From Qipengyuania profundimaris (lineage in GTDB: Bacteria > Pseudomonadota > Alphaproteobacteria > Sphingomonadales > Sphingomonadaceae): a DNA stretch of 64,000 nucleotides. Location of the stretch: assembly GCF_030717945.1 (NCBI RefSeq), contig NZ_JAVAIM010000001.1, positions 2,417,131 through 2,481,130 of the forward strand, read 5' to 3'. The notes under the pieces are model-generated. The model was not told the DNA's origin. It worked only from the letters and a program-made list of their open reading frames with translations, and searched no databases. Numbering within the stretch: position 1 is the stretch's first letter; the number at the start of each line of letters is the position of its first letter. Both the position numbers and the translations under genes were made by a program. Positions 1 to 8,699 of this stretch are shown in pieces.

Positions 1-1
1 C

Positions 2-1360
2 GACGACCAGCTCGATTTCCCGAGCCTGTGGGCCTCGGGCCGCGACGGTTATGCCAGCGAAGACGAGACCGCGCGCGACGGCAATCTGGAGCCGCTGTTC
101 AAGCTGATCGTGGACCATGTGCCGCCTCCGGGCCTCGACACCGAAGCGCCCTTCAGCTTCCTCGCCACCCTGCTCGACCGCGACAATTTTATGGGCCGCG
201 TGCTCACGGGCCGCGTCCAGTCCGGCACGATCAACATCAACGACCCGATCCATGCGCTCGACAGCGAGGGCAATGTGATCGAGGTCGGGCGCGCTACCAA
301 GCTGATGAGCTTCGATGGGCTCGACCGCGTTCCGGTCGAAACGGCGTCTGCGGGCGACATCATTGCGCTGGCGGGTCTTGAAAAGGCGACCGTCTCGAAT
401 ACCATCGCCGACCCGAGCGTGAAGACGCCGATCGAGGCGCAGCCGATCGATCCGCCGACGCTCGCCATGCAGTTCTCGGTCAACGACAGCCCGCTCGCAG
501 GCCGCGAGGGCAGCAAGGTGACCAGCCGCATGATCCGCGACCGTCTCTACCGCGAGGCGGAAACCAATGTCGCGATCCGCATCACCGAGAGCGACGACAA
601 GGACAGCTTCGAAGTCGCCGGTCGCGGCGAATTGCAGCTCGGCGTGCTGATCGAAACGATGCGCCGCGAAGGCTTCGAGCTCGGTATCAGCCGCCCGCGC
701 GTGCTGTTCCGCGAAGAGAATGGCCAACGCATGGAGCCGTTCGAGACCGTCGTCATCGACGTCGACGACGAGCACTCGGGCACGGTCGTCGAGAAGATGC
801 AGCGCCGCAAGGCCGAGCTTACCGAAATGCGCCCCTCGGGCCAGGGCAAGACCCGCATCACCTTCTCCGCCCCGTCGCGCGGCCTGATCGGCTATCACGG
901 TGAATTCCTGTCCGACACGCGCGGCACGGGCATCATGAACCGCCTGTTCGAGAAGTACGATACCTATCGCGGCCCCATCGAAGGCCGCCAGAACGGCGTG
1001 CTGATCTCGATGGTACCGGGCGAAGCGGTGCCCTACGCACTGAACGCGCTCGAGGATCGCGGCGAGCTGTTCATCCGTGGCGGCGCGAAGATTTACGAAG
1101 GCATGATCATCGGCGAGAACGCCAAGCCCGACGATCTCGAAGTCAATCCGATGAAGTCGAAACAGCTGACGAACTTCCGTTCGACCGGCAAGGACGATGC
1201 CATCCGCCTCACTCCGCCGCGCGTGATGACGCTGGAACAGGCCATCGCCTATATCGACGACGATGAAATGGTCGAAGTGACGCCCGAGAGCATCCGCCTG
1301 CGCAAGGCGATCCTCGACCCGCACGAACGCAAGCGTGCCAAGCGCGCCGCGCAGAGCTGA
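2..1360 (+). CDS. typA: Translational GTPase TypA/BipA, C-terminal part (5' end outside window)
   Basis: This is the 3' portion of the ribosome-associated GTPase TypA/BipA, which acts in ribosome assembly and stress or low-temperature adaptation. The frame is open from base 2, so the G-domain motifs lie outside the window. What remains covers the end of the G domain, the beta-barrel domain II (DRDNFMGRVLTGRVQSGTI), the EF-G-like domain III (VAGRGELQLGVLIETMRREG), domain V and the BipA-specific C-terminal domain (FRSTGKDDAIRLTPPRVMTLEQA in part). The RGELQLGVL and SAPSRGLIGYHGEF stretches separate it from EF-G and LepA. A basic tail ends the protein. It converges on the membrane-protein gene with nine bases between stops. 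I am confident of the family. Confidence 0.96.
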   Translation, partial: DDQLDFPSLWASGRDGYASEDETARDGNLEPLFKLIVDHVPPPGLDTEAPFSFLATLLDRDNFMGRVLTGRVQSGTININDPIHALDSEGNVIEVGRATKLMSFDGLDRVPVETASAGDIIALAGLEKATVSNTIADPSVKTPIEAQPIDPPTLAMQFSVNDSPLAGREGSKVTSRMIRDRLYREAETNVAIRITESDDKDSFEVAGRGELQLGVLIETMRREGFELGISRPRVLFREENGQRMEPFETVVIDVDDEHSGTVVEKMQRRKAELTEMRPSGQGKTRITFSAPSRGLIGYHGEFLSDTRGTGIMNRLFEKYDTYRGPIEGRQNGVLISMVPGEAVPYALNALEDRGELFIRGGAKIYEGMIIGENAKPDDLEVNPMKSKQLTNFRSTGKDDAIRLTPPRVMTLEQAIAYIDDDEMVEVTPESIRLRKAILDPHERKRAKRAAQS

Positions 1361-1369
1361 GGTTTAGGG

Positions 1370-2128
1370 CTAGGCCGAGACGTGATAGGTCTCGGCCAGC
1401 ACCAGCCCGGCATAGAGCACTGCACCACCGAGGAACGGCAGGAAAAAGCTTCTCCGGTTTTCCGGTAGCTCTTCCTTGAGCACCAGCAGCATCACGCCGC
1501 CGGCCAGGAAGGCGAACAGGCAGCCGATGGCGATCTCGGGCAGCTCGACCACCCGCCCCAGTGCCCAGCCGCCGAGCGTGGCGGCGACCAGGACCCAGCG
1601 GCCCTTCGCATCGTAAAGTTCGGGGTGGTCGGTGCGCGAGCCGAAATCGGCTGTGACGAAGTGCAACAGCATCGCGGCGAAATAGAGGACGAGCCCGAGC
1701 GGCGATGTGTCCTCGCGATGCGAAAGCAAGTACGTGATCACCAGGATCAGCAGCGAGGAGGCAGCGATGTGCAGCCAGAATACGCCGTGGTGCGGACGGT
1801 CGCGCCCCTCCTGCTCCATTCGCTGGCCGGTCGAGGCAGCCAATGCTCGTTCAAGACCATAGAATAACGCTAGTCCGGCCAGCGCCAGCGTATAGACCAA
1901 GCCCTCGGCAAGAGTGGCATCGAAACCGGTCGCCGTCTCGAAGGTCGCCGCGTGAGCGCCGAGTTCGGGCAAGACATGCATGAACACATAGCCGACCGCC
2001 ACGCCGCCCGCGAAGCTCAACCACTTGCTGCGCGGGGTGCGGTCGAGAAAACGCAATTTGCCGACAAAGATGTGCGTGGCCGCAAAGGCCAGCGCCATCG
2101 CCAGCGTGACGAGGACTCCGGCGCTCAC
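1370..2128 (-). CDS. Multi-spanning inner-membrane protein, weakly ZIP-like
   Basis: A 252-residue protein with about eight hydrophobic segments, near residues 5-20, 35-55, 75-92, 113-133, 140-160, 177-195, 200-220 and 228-245. The second segment carries YVFMHVLPELG, and a His-rich stretch (RDRPHHGVFWLHIA) precedes segment four. Eight segments and a HxLPE-type motif recall ZIP metal transporters, but I do not see the full ZIP metal-site signature, so a zinc or other divalent-cation role is only a guess. The start is a GTG that overlaps the stop of the upstream dehydrogenase gene (GTGA), implying translational coupling. Alternative: an uncharacterised membrane family of sphingomonads. Confidence 0.7.
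   Translation of the reverse strand: MSAGVLVTLAMALAFAATHIFVGKLRFLDRTPRSKWLSFAGGVAVGYVFMHVLPELGAHAATFETATGFDATLAEGLVYTLALAGLALFYGLERALAASTGQRMEQEGRDRPHHGVFWLHIAASSLLILVITYLLSHREDTSPLGLVLYFAAMLLHFVTADFGSRTDHPELYDAKGRWVLVAATLGGWALGRVVELPEIAIGCLFAFLAGGVMLLVLKEELPENRRSFFLPFLGGAVLYAGLVLAETYHVSA
1373..1397. terminator. Hairpin between convergent typA and membrane-protein genes
   Basis: A perfect 9-bp inverted repeat, GGCCGAGAC, 7-nt loop, GTCTCGGCC, begins 12 bases after the typA stop and overlaps the last codons of the convergent gene. Its position suggests a terminator or 3'-end stabilising stem for typA mRNA. There is no T-tract on the plus strand, so intrinsic termination is uncertain. Confidence 0.35.
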
Positions 2129-2931
2129 TCGTCTTGGAACGCCATAAAGTTGGGCTGCCCGTTGCTGGCCGATAAGCCTCCATCGATAGCGAGGTTCACT
2201 CCGGTGACGAACCGGGCATCGTCGCTGGCGAGAAACAAAACCGGCCCAGCGACGTCCTCTGGCTCTCCGGGCCTGCCGAGCGGAATGCGCCGCATGAACG
2301 CTTCCATCAGACTGTCATTGTCCAGGATGCCCGAACTCATTTCCGACCGTGTAAGGGACGGGCAAACCGCATTCACGCGAATCCCCTGCTTACCCAGCTG
2401 CAGCGCCAAGGCCCGCGTAAGGTTCGTCACTGCTCCCTTCGAAGCGTTGTAGATTGGCAAAATCCAGTCGCCCCCGGTGCCCGACACGCTCGAGGTGTTG
2501 ATGATCGAGCCCTTGCTTTTCGCGAGGTCCGGGATCGCTTCGCGACATAGAAACAGCAGGCCCTTCACATTGATATCGATCACCTTGTCGATATCATCGT
2601 CGCTCGCATCGGCGAGCATGCCGAAAGCGCCGACACCGGCGTTGTTGACCAGCACGTCGAGGCCACCGAAGCGGTCGACGGTCTTGCCGACGATGTTCTT
2701 GGCAAACTCGCGTTTTCCGACGTCGCCTTCGACAATCAAGGTGCGGTCACCGTCGAGGTCTTTCGCGACTTTCTCCAGATCGTCCCGACTGCGCGAATTG
2801 AGGACGACATTCGCACCCTCTTCGGCGAAGCGCCTCGCGATGCCCTCTCCGATGCCCGAGGACGAGCCCGTTACGATGACTGTCTTGCTTGTAAATCTTT
2901 GCACTGAACCGCTCCTGTCGGGGTGTTTCAT
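2125..2931 (-). CDS. SDR family NAD(P)-dependent oxidoreductase
   Basis: A classical short-chain dehydrogenase with a Rossmann fold. The cofactor loop is TGSSSGIG near residue 20, followed by NNAG near residue 95, the catalytic Ser in INTSSVSG and the Tyr-Lys pair in YNASK. The C-terminus has FVTGVNLAIDGG, typical of the 3-oxoacyl-ACP reductase/glucose dehydrogenase-like branch. The substrate cannot be told from sequence. The frame is open 38 codons further upstream, but homology begins after the internal Met, so I start at the ATG giving about 268 residues. It overlaps the following membrane-protein gene by four bases, so the two are probably co-expressed. Confidence 0.85.
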   Translation of the reverse strand: MKHPDRSGSVQRFTSKTVIVTGSSSGIGEGIARRFAEEGANVVLNSRSRDDLEKVAKDLDGDRTLIVEGDVGKREFAKNIVGKTVDRFGGLDVLVNNAGVGAFGMLADASDDDIDKVIDINVKGLLFLCREAIPDLAKSKGSIINTSSVSGTGGDWILPIYNASKGAVTNLTRALALQLGKQGIRVNAVCPSLTRSEMSSGILDNDSLMEAFMRRIPLGRPGEPEDVAGPVLFLASDDARFVTGVNLAIDGGLSASNGQPNFMAFQDE

Positions 2932-3192
2932 CCAGTCAATGAACGGCTCTTTCAAATGTGCCGCACCCAAGCCCGCGGCTACACCAGCATATTGCCGATT
3001 GAGCAGTACGAGGGCTTTCGTGCGGTAATATCGGCTAGACCACACCCTTGTAGCGCGACCACGTGAGATACCGCCGGATCTTAGGTTTCACCCGCCTCTC
3101 TTGCCCACTCAGTGGGGCACACACGGCGCGTCGATATCGCGTCGCAGGCGTGGCGGTGGACCATCCCGGTTGCGTTTGTTACCAGCGCCCGC

Positions 3193-4671
3193 ATGGAAAC
3201 AGGAACACTCGTCAGCCTCGCGCTCTATTTCGTGCTCATGATCGCCATCGGCCTGTGGGCCTGGAAGCGCTCGACCGACACCAGCGAGGGCTATTTGCTG
3301 GCCGGACGCAATTTGCCGCCGGCGGTCGCTGCGCTGTCCGCCGGGGCCTCGGACATGAGCGGCTGGCTGCTGCTAGGCCTGCCCGGCGCGCTCTACGCCA
3401 GCGGCCTGGTCGAGGCGTGGATCGGGATCGGCCTGTTCCTCGGCGCGCTGGTCAACTGGATCGTCGTCGCACCGCGCCTTCGCGCCCAGACGGAAAGCTA
3501 TGGCAATGCGCTGACGATCCCCGAATTCCTTGCCAACCGTTTCCCCGACAAGGCCGTAGCCCTGCGGGTTGCGAGCGCGCTCATCGTGGTCGTGTTTTTC
3601 TCGGTCTATACCGCTGCCGGCCTCGTCGGCGGGGGCCTGCTGTTCGAGACCAGTTTCGCCGGCATCCTACCCGATGTCGGAATGAGCGATTACATGATGG
3701 GCATCTGGATCACCGCGCTGGTGGTTCTCGCCTACACCATGGTCGGCGGCTTCCTCGCGGTCAGCCTGACCGATTTCGTGCAGGGCTGCATCATGGTGGT
3801 GGCGCTGGTGCTGATGCCGCTGGTGGTGATGTTCGGCGCCGGGGGCGAAGGCGGCGGCTCGCTGTCCGATGTGCCGGTCGAGGGTTTCCTCAGTCTGACG
3901 CAAGGCCTCACGCTTCTCGGCTTCATCAGCGCGGTTACGTGGGGCCTCGGCTATTTCGGTCAGCCGCATATCATCGTGCGCTTCATGGCCATCGACACCA
4001 TCGACAAGGTCAAAACCGCAAGGAATATCGGCATGACCTGGATGGGCGTCGCGCTGCTGGGTTCGATCGGCATCGGCATCGCCGGCCGCGCCTATGTCGA
4101 GCGCAACGGGTTGGCGATCGACAATCCGGAGACGATATTCATCGTCTTGGCGAACTTGCTGTTCCACCCGCTGATCACGGGCTTCCTGCTGGCTGCACTG
4201 CTCGCCGCGATCATGTCGACCATCAGCTCGCAGCTGCTGGTGGCCTCGTCCTCGCTCACTGAAGATTTTTACAAGCTGTTCTTCCGCAAGAACGCCAGCG
4301 AGCGCGAGAGCGTGAATATCGGCCGCATCTGCGTCGCGCTGGTGGCCCTCGCCGCGATCCTGATCGCGAGCGATCCCGAAAGCGAGGTTCTCGGCCTCGT
4401 CTCCAATGCCTGGGCCGGCTTCGGGGCAGCCTTCGGTCCGCTGATCATCCTGTCGCTGACCTGGGACCGCATGACCGGCGCGGGAGCGCTCTCGGGACTC
4501 GTCACCGGCGCGGCTGTCGTCGTGGCGTGGATCGCGCTAGGCTGGAATTCGGAATTACCCGGTTTCGACGGCGGACTGTACGAGATCGTACCCGGCTTCA
4601 TCGCCGCATGGCTGGCCATCGTACTGGTGAGCAAGGCGACCTATCGCGAGCCGATGCCGACCACCGCCTGA
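3193..4671 (+). CDS. putP: Sodium/proline symporter
   Basis: An SSS-family (SLC5-like) Na+/solute symporter of 492 residues with about 13 membrane segments. The N-terminal half carries SAGASDMSGWLLLGLPGA, the Na+/proline-binding region characteristic of PutP, and the loop RLRAQTESYGNALTIPEFL matches the conserved PutP loop. It imports proline driven by sodium, which fits a marine or saline habitat. The start is the ATG just before TGTLVSLALYFVLMIAIG. An upstream in-frame start would add a non-homologous leader. The region before it, shared with the divergent dehydrogenase gene, is about 260 bp and contains an imperfect hairpin (TGCCCAC/GTGGGGCA, 3102-3119). No putA or putR gene is adjacent. 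Confidence 0.93.
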   Translation: METGTLVSLALYFVLMIAIGLWAWKRSTDTSEGYLLAGRNLPPAVAALSAGASDMSGWLLLGLPGALYASGLVEAWIGIGLFLGALVNWIVVAPRLRAQTESYGNALTIPEFLANRFPDKAVALRVASALIVVVFFSVYTAAGLVGGGLLFETSFAGILPDVGMSDYMMGIWITALVVLAYTMVGGFLAVSLTDFVQGCIMVVALVLMPLVVMFGAGGEGGGSLSDVPVEGFLSLTQGLTLLGFISAVTWGLGYFGQPHIIVRFMAIDTIDKVKTARNIGMTWMGVALLGSIGIGIAGRAYVERNGLAIDNPETIFIVLANLLFHPLITGFLLAALLAAIMSTISSQLLVASSSLTEDFYKLFFRKNASERESVNIGRICVALVALAAILIASDPESEVLGLVSNAWAGFGAAFGPLIILSLTWDRMTGAGALSGLVTGAAVVVAWIALGWNSELPGFDGGLYEIVPGFIAAWLAIVLVSKATYREPMPTTA

Positions 4672-4725
4672 CCGAAAGCAAACGGGTTAGCCTTACGTTA
4701 ACTATGTTCGGTGATACTCGCAGGC

Positions 4726-5394
4726 ATGCGTTCGCATCCTGCCATTCTTTCTCCTCTCCTCCTGTTGGTGGCAGGATGCGGCGCTATTCCCGATCGCGAG
4801 GCGCCCACGAGGGTGCGCACCGAAAGCTCGGTGCCTGCCATCGCTCAGCCTCGGCCGGAGGCGCGCCAGTGCCATGCCGAGCTCGGCAAGACCGGATCGA
4901 GTTTCTCCCCCCTACCCGACCGCTTTTTCGGCGCAGGCTGCAGCAACCTCAACACTGTAAAGCTGGACGGTATCGGGGGAGACGAGAACAGTTTCGCCAT
5001 CACCAATCTCGGCCCGCTGGCCTGTCCCGCCGCCAATACGCTAGCCGGCTGGGCCCGCTTCGGCGTGGACCGGGCAGCGCGGCAGATCCTCGGCAGCCCG
5101 CTCGCGCGCATCGAGACCTTCGGTAGTTACTCCTGCCGCAATGTCGCCGGGACTGGCCGCCGCTCGGCTCATGCCAGGGCTGAGGCGATCGACGTATCGG
5201 GCTTCGTACTCGCCGACGGCCGCCGCATATCGGTGAAGGACGATTGGCACGCATCGCCGCGAGAGCGAGAGTTCCTACGCACGGTCCATGCTAGCGCTTG
5301 CAAGCGCTTTGGCACAGTTCTCGGTCCGGACTATGACGCGGCGCACCGCGACCACCTGCATCTGGAGTTCGGTAACGGCTCCTTCTGTCGCTGA
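4726..5394 (+). CDS. Extensin-like domain lipoprotein
   Basis: A 222-residue exported protein. The signal peptide ends in a lipobox (LLLLVAGCG), so it is probably an outer-membrane lipoprotein. The body matches the extensin-like C-terminal family (PF06904): paired Cys residues, FGSYSCRNVAG, the GRRSAHARAEAIDVSGF His/Asp motif and the final AHRDHLHLEFG. The SAHA..AIDVSGF and HxDHLHLE motifs resemble zinc ligands of the LAS/M15 metallopeptidase fold, so a cell-wall hydrolase role is plausible but inferred. The ATG directly before RSHPAILSP is preferred over the GTG five codons upstream because the signal peptide then begins correctly. Confidence 0.82.
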   Translation: MRSHPAILSPLLLLVAGCGAIPDREAPTRVRTESSVPAIAQPRPEARQCHAELGKTGSSFSPLPDRFFGAGCSNLNTVKLDGIGGDENSFAITNLGPLACPAANTLAGWARFGVDRAARQILGSPLARIETFGSYSCRNVAGTGRRSAHARAEAIDVSGFVLADGRRISVKDDWHASPREREFLRTVHASACKRFGTVLGPDYDAAHRDHLHLEFGNGSFCR

Positions 5395-5415
5395 GCGACC
5401 AAAAGGTCCGGCAGG

Positions 5416-6045
5416 CTATCCGACCGCCACTTGGCTAGCCTGCTCCAGCTGGGCCTCAAGCTTCAAGCGCACCGCTTGGCTCGGATGCTCGGCGCCTAAC
5501 TTGGTCATCATGTTCGCGCGGTGGATTTCGACGGTCCGCGGACTGATCGATAATTCGCGCGCGATCATCTTGTTGCTGCACCCTTCGGCCAGCCAGTCGA
5601 GAACTTCGCGTTCGCGTGGCGACAGAACGGCGATCCGGTTTCTGGCCTCGACCATTTTTCGGCGCGCGTGAGCATAGGCATCCGCCTCGCCCGCAATGCG
5701 CGCTATCGCGCTACCGAGGCGATCTTCCTTTAATGGCAAGCGGAGATAATCGAGCGCGCCCGCCTTGATCGCCTCGACCACGCAGGTCGGCCTAGGATCG
5801 AACGAGGTCGCCACGACCGGCAGCCATTTGCCAATCACCGACAAAGCTCGCAGTACGCGCGATACGCCGCCTTCAGCGGGATCGTCGAAAGCGAGGATCA
5901 TGCCGCTGTCGGGCACATGCTCGATCAATTCGCCGACATTGGCGTAGATTTCGCAGTGGTGGCCGAGCTTATAGCCGAGATGGGCTTGTTCTGCGCGGGA
6001 GCGGCTGGACCCGCCGACGATGTGGAGAGTTTGACGCTGTTCCAT
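5416..6045 (-). CDS. LuxR/FixJ-type regulator with degenerate receiver domain
   Basis: A two-domain transcription factor. The C-terminal half is a clear LuxR/FixJ HTH: LSPREREVLDWLAEGCSNKMIARELSISPRTVEIHRANMM in consecutive pieces. The N-terminal half has receiver-like length and the conserved Lys (RLPLKEDR), but the acidic pair that binds Mg2+ in FixJ (usually DDD after the first strand) is replaced by VGGSSRSR. The phosphoacceptor region reads MILAFDDPAEGG with the Asp displaced by a position or two. I therefore infer that it may not be controlled by normal phosphorylation. No histidine kinase is adjacent. An alternative ATG lies four codons upstream. A small inverted repeat precedes the gene. 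Confidence 0.87.
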   Translation of the reverse strand: MEQRQTLHIVGGSSRSRAEQAHLGYKLGHHCEIYANVGELIEHVPDSGMILAFDDPAEGGVSRVLRALSVIGKWLPVVATSFDPRPTCVVEAIKAGALDYLRLPLKEDRLGSAIARIAGEADAYAHARRKMVEARNRIAVLSPREREVLDWLAEGCSNKMIARELSISPRTVEIHRANMMTKLGAEHPSQAVRLKLEAQLEQASQVAVG

Positions 6046-6058
6046 GCCCGCAAGCATG

Positions 6059-6079
6059 ACGCAATGCGGGATAATGCGT
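6059..6079. promoter_or_regulatory. Inverted repeat upstream of the LuxR-type gene
   Basis: ACGCA, 11 bases, TGCGT sits immediately upstream of the regulator's start in an AT-richer gap of about 125 bp. It could be an autoregulatory operator, but the arms are only 5 bp and chance occurrence is possible. Confidence 0.2.
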
Positions 6080-6170
6080 AATTCGAATCACTACCTATCC
6101 GAAGTTTTACGAATACTTAATTCCACTGAAACGTCCTCATAGATCAATCATTTACTATATTTTCGCTCGT

Positions 6171-6917
6171 TCAATCTTCTCGATAAAAGCTGTAGTCGGG
6201 GAGCGAATGAAATGCATGTTTGAGAGCATCCCCCCACCCCGCTGAGATCGTCTGGAAGTACGTATCGTCGTGGGTGATCCGGTGCTGGTGCTTGGGCTCG
6301 AACGTATCGCGCTCGATCACCTGAAGGTCCAGCGGCAGGCCAACTGACAGGTTCGCCTTGAGCGTCGAATCGAAGCTTACCATCAGCAGCTTGACCCCAT
6401 CCTCCAAGCTCATTTCGCGGTCGTAACCGCGAATGATGATCGGTCTCCCGTATTTCGTCTCACCAATCTGGAAGAAAGGCGTGTCGAGGCTCGCCTCGAT
6501 GAAATTGCCTTCGGGATAGATCATGAACAGGCGCGGCTCCATGCCCTTGATCTGGCCGGCCACGATGATGGACGCAGTGAACTTGCCCTGCCCCCGCGCG
6601 CCATTGGCCGACTGCCGCTCTCCTATAGTCGAGCGCAATAGCTTGCCGATTTCGGTCGCGACGTTGAACATGGTCGGCGCCTCGAACAGGATGTTCTCGC
6701 GCTGGCCCGGCTCCTTCATCCGCTCTTCGAGCTGGCTAACGACAGCCTGGGTAGAAGCGAGATTTCCGGCGGTCATGACGGTGATGATCCGCTCGCCCGG
6801 CTCCTGCCAGGTGAACATCTTGCGGAACACGGAGATATTATCGACGCCCGAGTTGGTCCTTGTGTCGCTCATCAGGACGAGGCCCTTGTCGAGCATCATG
6901 CCTACGCAATAGGTCAT
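6171..6917 (-). CDS. Anbu proteasome-like hydrolase (BPH family)
   Basis: A 248-residue Ntn-hydrolase of the Anbu (ancestral beta-subunit) type. After removal of Met1 the protein would start with Thr (TYCVGMMLDKG). In mature numbering Asp17 lies in LMSDTRTN and Lys32 in VFRKM, matching the Thr1/Asp17/Lys32-33 triad of proteasome beta subunits. The glycine-rich TVMTAGNLAST also fits this fold. Anbu proteins form ring or helical assemblies, and their substrates are not established. It is the last gene of the ATP-grasp/alpha-E/transglutaminase operon, 19 bases after the transglutaminase-like gene. This fixed neighbourhood is known for the family and supports the call more strongly than HslV or a 20S subunit would. 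Confidence 0.92.
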   Translation of the reverse strand: MTYCVGMMLDKGLVLMSDTRTNSGVDNISVFRKMFTWQEPGERIITVMTAGNLASTQAVVSQLEERMKEPGQRENILFEAPTMFNVATEIGKLLRSTIGERQSANGARGQGKFTASIIVAGQIKGMEPRLFMIYPEGNFIEASLDTPFFQIGETKYGRPIIIRGYDREMSLEDGVKLLMVSFDSTLKANLSVGLPLDLQVIERDTFEPKHQHRITHDDTYFQTISAGWGDALKHAFHSLPDYSFYRED

Positions 6918-6936
6918 TGAAAACTACCCTCGGCAG

Positions 6937-7755
6937 CTATTGCTGCTGTATCTGTTGTTGCTCGACCGCGACATCGACTTCGAGCACGGTCGATGTCGTG
7001 CCGAAACTGATCCCTGTCACCGGCGCTGCATCGCGGTAATCTCGGCCCGTTGCAACGCGGACATAACGCTCGTCGGGACTTATCCCGTTCGAAATATCGA
7101 AGCCGACCCAGCCGAGTCCTTCGACATGCGCTTCGGCCCAGGCATGGCTCGCTTCCTGATCGATCCGGTCGTTCATCATCAGATATCCGCTGACATAGCG
7201 CGCGGGAATGCCCAGCGCGCGGGCGGAGCCGATGAAGATATGCGCATGGTCCTGGCAAACGCCGTGGGCCGCAGCGAAGGATTCCTCCGCGCTGGTGCGC
7301 GAATGGGTGGTCCCGGTTTGATACTCCACCCGCTCCAAGATCGTTGCCGAAAGCCGGTGAAGGCGATCGAGACCGCTGTCCTCGCTCTTCTCGATCTCCT
7401 TGAGCAGCTTCTTCATGCCTGGCCCCGGACGGGTAAGGTCCGTCTGTCCCTGAAAACTCCAGAGCGGAAGATGGCCTGCATGGCGCCCGATGACACCCGC
7501 ATGATCATGCGTATCGACCTTGCCATGACAGGTCACGCGCACTTCCTGCGATCCGCTCTCGACGGAGACCAGCGTCGTCGTGTTGTGATGCTGGTCCTCG
7601 TAGGTCAGCTCGGGATGGGCGTTCTCATACTCCATCTCCCATTCGAGAATTTCCTGCCCCTGCGTTTCCTTCGGCGTCAGGCGCAGACGCTGGAGCGCGT
7701 GCACGACCGGAGTGTCGAAGCGATAGCGGGTGGTATGGCGGATAGAGAGGCGCAT
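6937..7755 (-). CDS. Transglutaminase-like cysteine protease, Anbu-cluster type
   Basis: A 272-residue protein of the bacterial transglutaminase/N-terminal domain family. Residues 1-90 form the beta-rich N-terminal domain (MRLSIRHTTRYRFDTPV). The papain-like core has Cys167 (AHGVCQDHAHIF), His204 (SHAWAEAHVEG) and Asp220 (WVGFDISNG), a complete catalytic triad. It has no signal peptide, so it should act in the cytoplasm together with the ATP-grasp ligase and Anbu. Its start overlaps the stop of the alpha-E gene as TGATG, which indicates translational coupling. The likely role, inferred from context, is processing or removal of peptides made by the ligase. Confidence 0.9.
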   Translation of the reverse strand: MRLSIRHTTRYRFDTPVVHALQRLRLTPKETQGQEILEWEMEYENAHPELTYEDQHHNTTTLVSVESGSQEVRVTCHGKVDTHDHAGVIGRHAGHLPLWSFQGQTDLTRPGPGMKKLLKEIEKSEDSGLDRLHRLSATILERVEYQTGTTHSRTSAEESFAAAHGVCQDHAHIFIGSARALGIPARYVSGYLMMNDRIDQEASHAWAEAHVEGLGWVGFDISNGISPDERYVRVATGRDYRDAAPVTGISFGTTSTVLEVDVAVEQQQIQQQ

Positions 7756-8699
7756 CAGGCGAGAAACCGGTAATCTTGCGCGATCGCCTGGCCAATCGCT
7801 GCGTTGCTGGACATGAATTCGATCAGGAACTCGTGCAACCCCTGGTCGAAAACCTCATCGATGGTGAGGTCGGTGATGCGCGTATCGGCTTCGCGCATCA
7901 ACTCGTTGCTCTGGCCCTCGCGCCCATGAAGTCGCGCGAGCGCGGCGAGATTTGCGCGAAGTTCGGAATGGCAAAAGGCCAGGCTGCGCGGAAAGGCATC
8001 GTCAAGGATCAAAAATTCGCAAATGCCCTTCGCGTCGATCTGTCCGGCGTTGAGCCAGCGATAGGCGCGGTCGCCGGAGACCGACCGCAAGACCTGGTCC
8101 CATTGTCCGGTGTCGAGGCTCGATCCGACATAGGACAGCGAGGGCAACAGCAGGTAGTATTTGATGTCGAGGATACGCGCGATGCTGTCGGCGCGCTCGA
8201 TGAACGTACCGGCCTGGGCGAAATGATAGCCTTCGTCGCGCAGCATGGAGCCTTCCATCGCGCCATGCGCCAACGTCCCGGCGCGGCGGATGGTGGCCAC
8301 CGTGTCGAGCACGCGGTTCTCGCCAACCGGCTTGCCCAGCTGTTTCTCCATGACCAGCCAGTTCTCGTTGATCGCTTCCCACAGTTCGCCGCTGATGGCG
8401 TTGCGGGCGAGGCGGGCATTCTGGCGGACCTGCCCGAACATCGACAGGATCGAGGCGGGATTGTCCTTGTCGCGCAGCATGTAATTCCAGGCCTGCATAC
8501 CTGTGTAAGTGCCGTGCTTGGCCTCGTACCCCTGCTTCTGCCCGGCAGTGGCCATGACCGAACGCCATTCTTCTTCGGCCGTCACGAGGTCGCGGGTAAG
8601 CGCCATGCGCAAGCCGGCGTCGAGCAGGCGCGCGGTGTTCTCGGCCCGCTCGAGATAGCGGAACATCCAGAACAGTCCGTTGGCGGTTCTTCCCAGCAT
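7755..8699 (-). CDS. Alpha-E domain protein
   Basis: A 314-residue, almost wholly helical protein of the alpha-E family (PF04168/DUF403). The N-terminus LFWMFRYLERAENTARLLD is the family signature, and FIERADSIARILDIKYY repeats the E-R-A motif internally. Biochemical function is unknown; comparative genomics pairs it with circularly permuted ATP-grasp ligases and transglutaminase-like proteases. Both neighbours overlap it by one base (TGATG on each side), so the three proteins are probably made together, perhaps as a complex. No signal peptide or membrane segment is visible. Confidence 0.92.
   Translation of the reverse strand: MLGRTANGLFWMFRYLERAENTARLLDAGLRMALTRDLVTAEEEWRSVMATAGQKQGYEAKHGTYTGMQAWNYMLRDKDNPASILSMFGQVRQNARLARNAISGELWEAINENWLVMEKQLGKPVGENRVLDTVATIRRAGTLAHGAMEGSMLRDEGYHFAQAGTFIERADSIARILDIKYYLLLPSLSYVGSSLDTGQWDQVLRSVSGDRAYRWLNAGQIDAKGICEFLILDDAFPRSLAFCHSELRANLAALARLHGREGQSNELMREADTRITDLTIDEVFDQGLHEFLIEFMSSNAAIGQAIAQDYRFLA

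Noticed and set aside
3102..3119. Imperfect hairpin before putP as a terminator
   Set aside because: It has a bulge and no T-tract, and lies between divergent genes where no transcript needs to end; kept only as a note in the putP entry.
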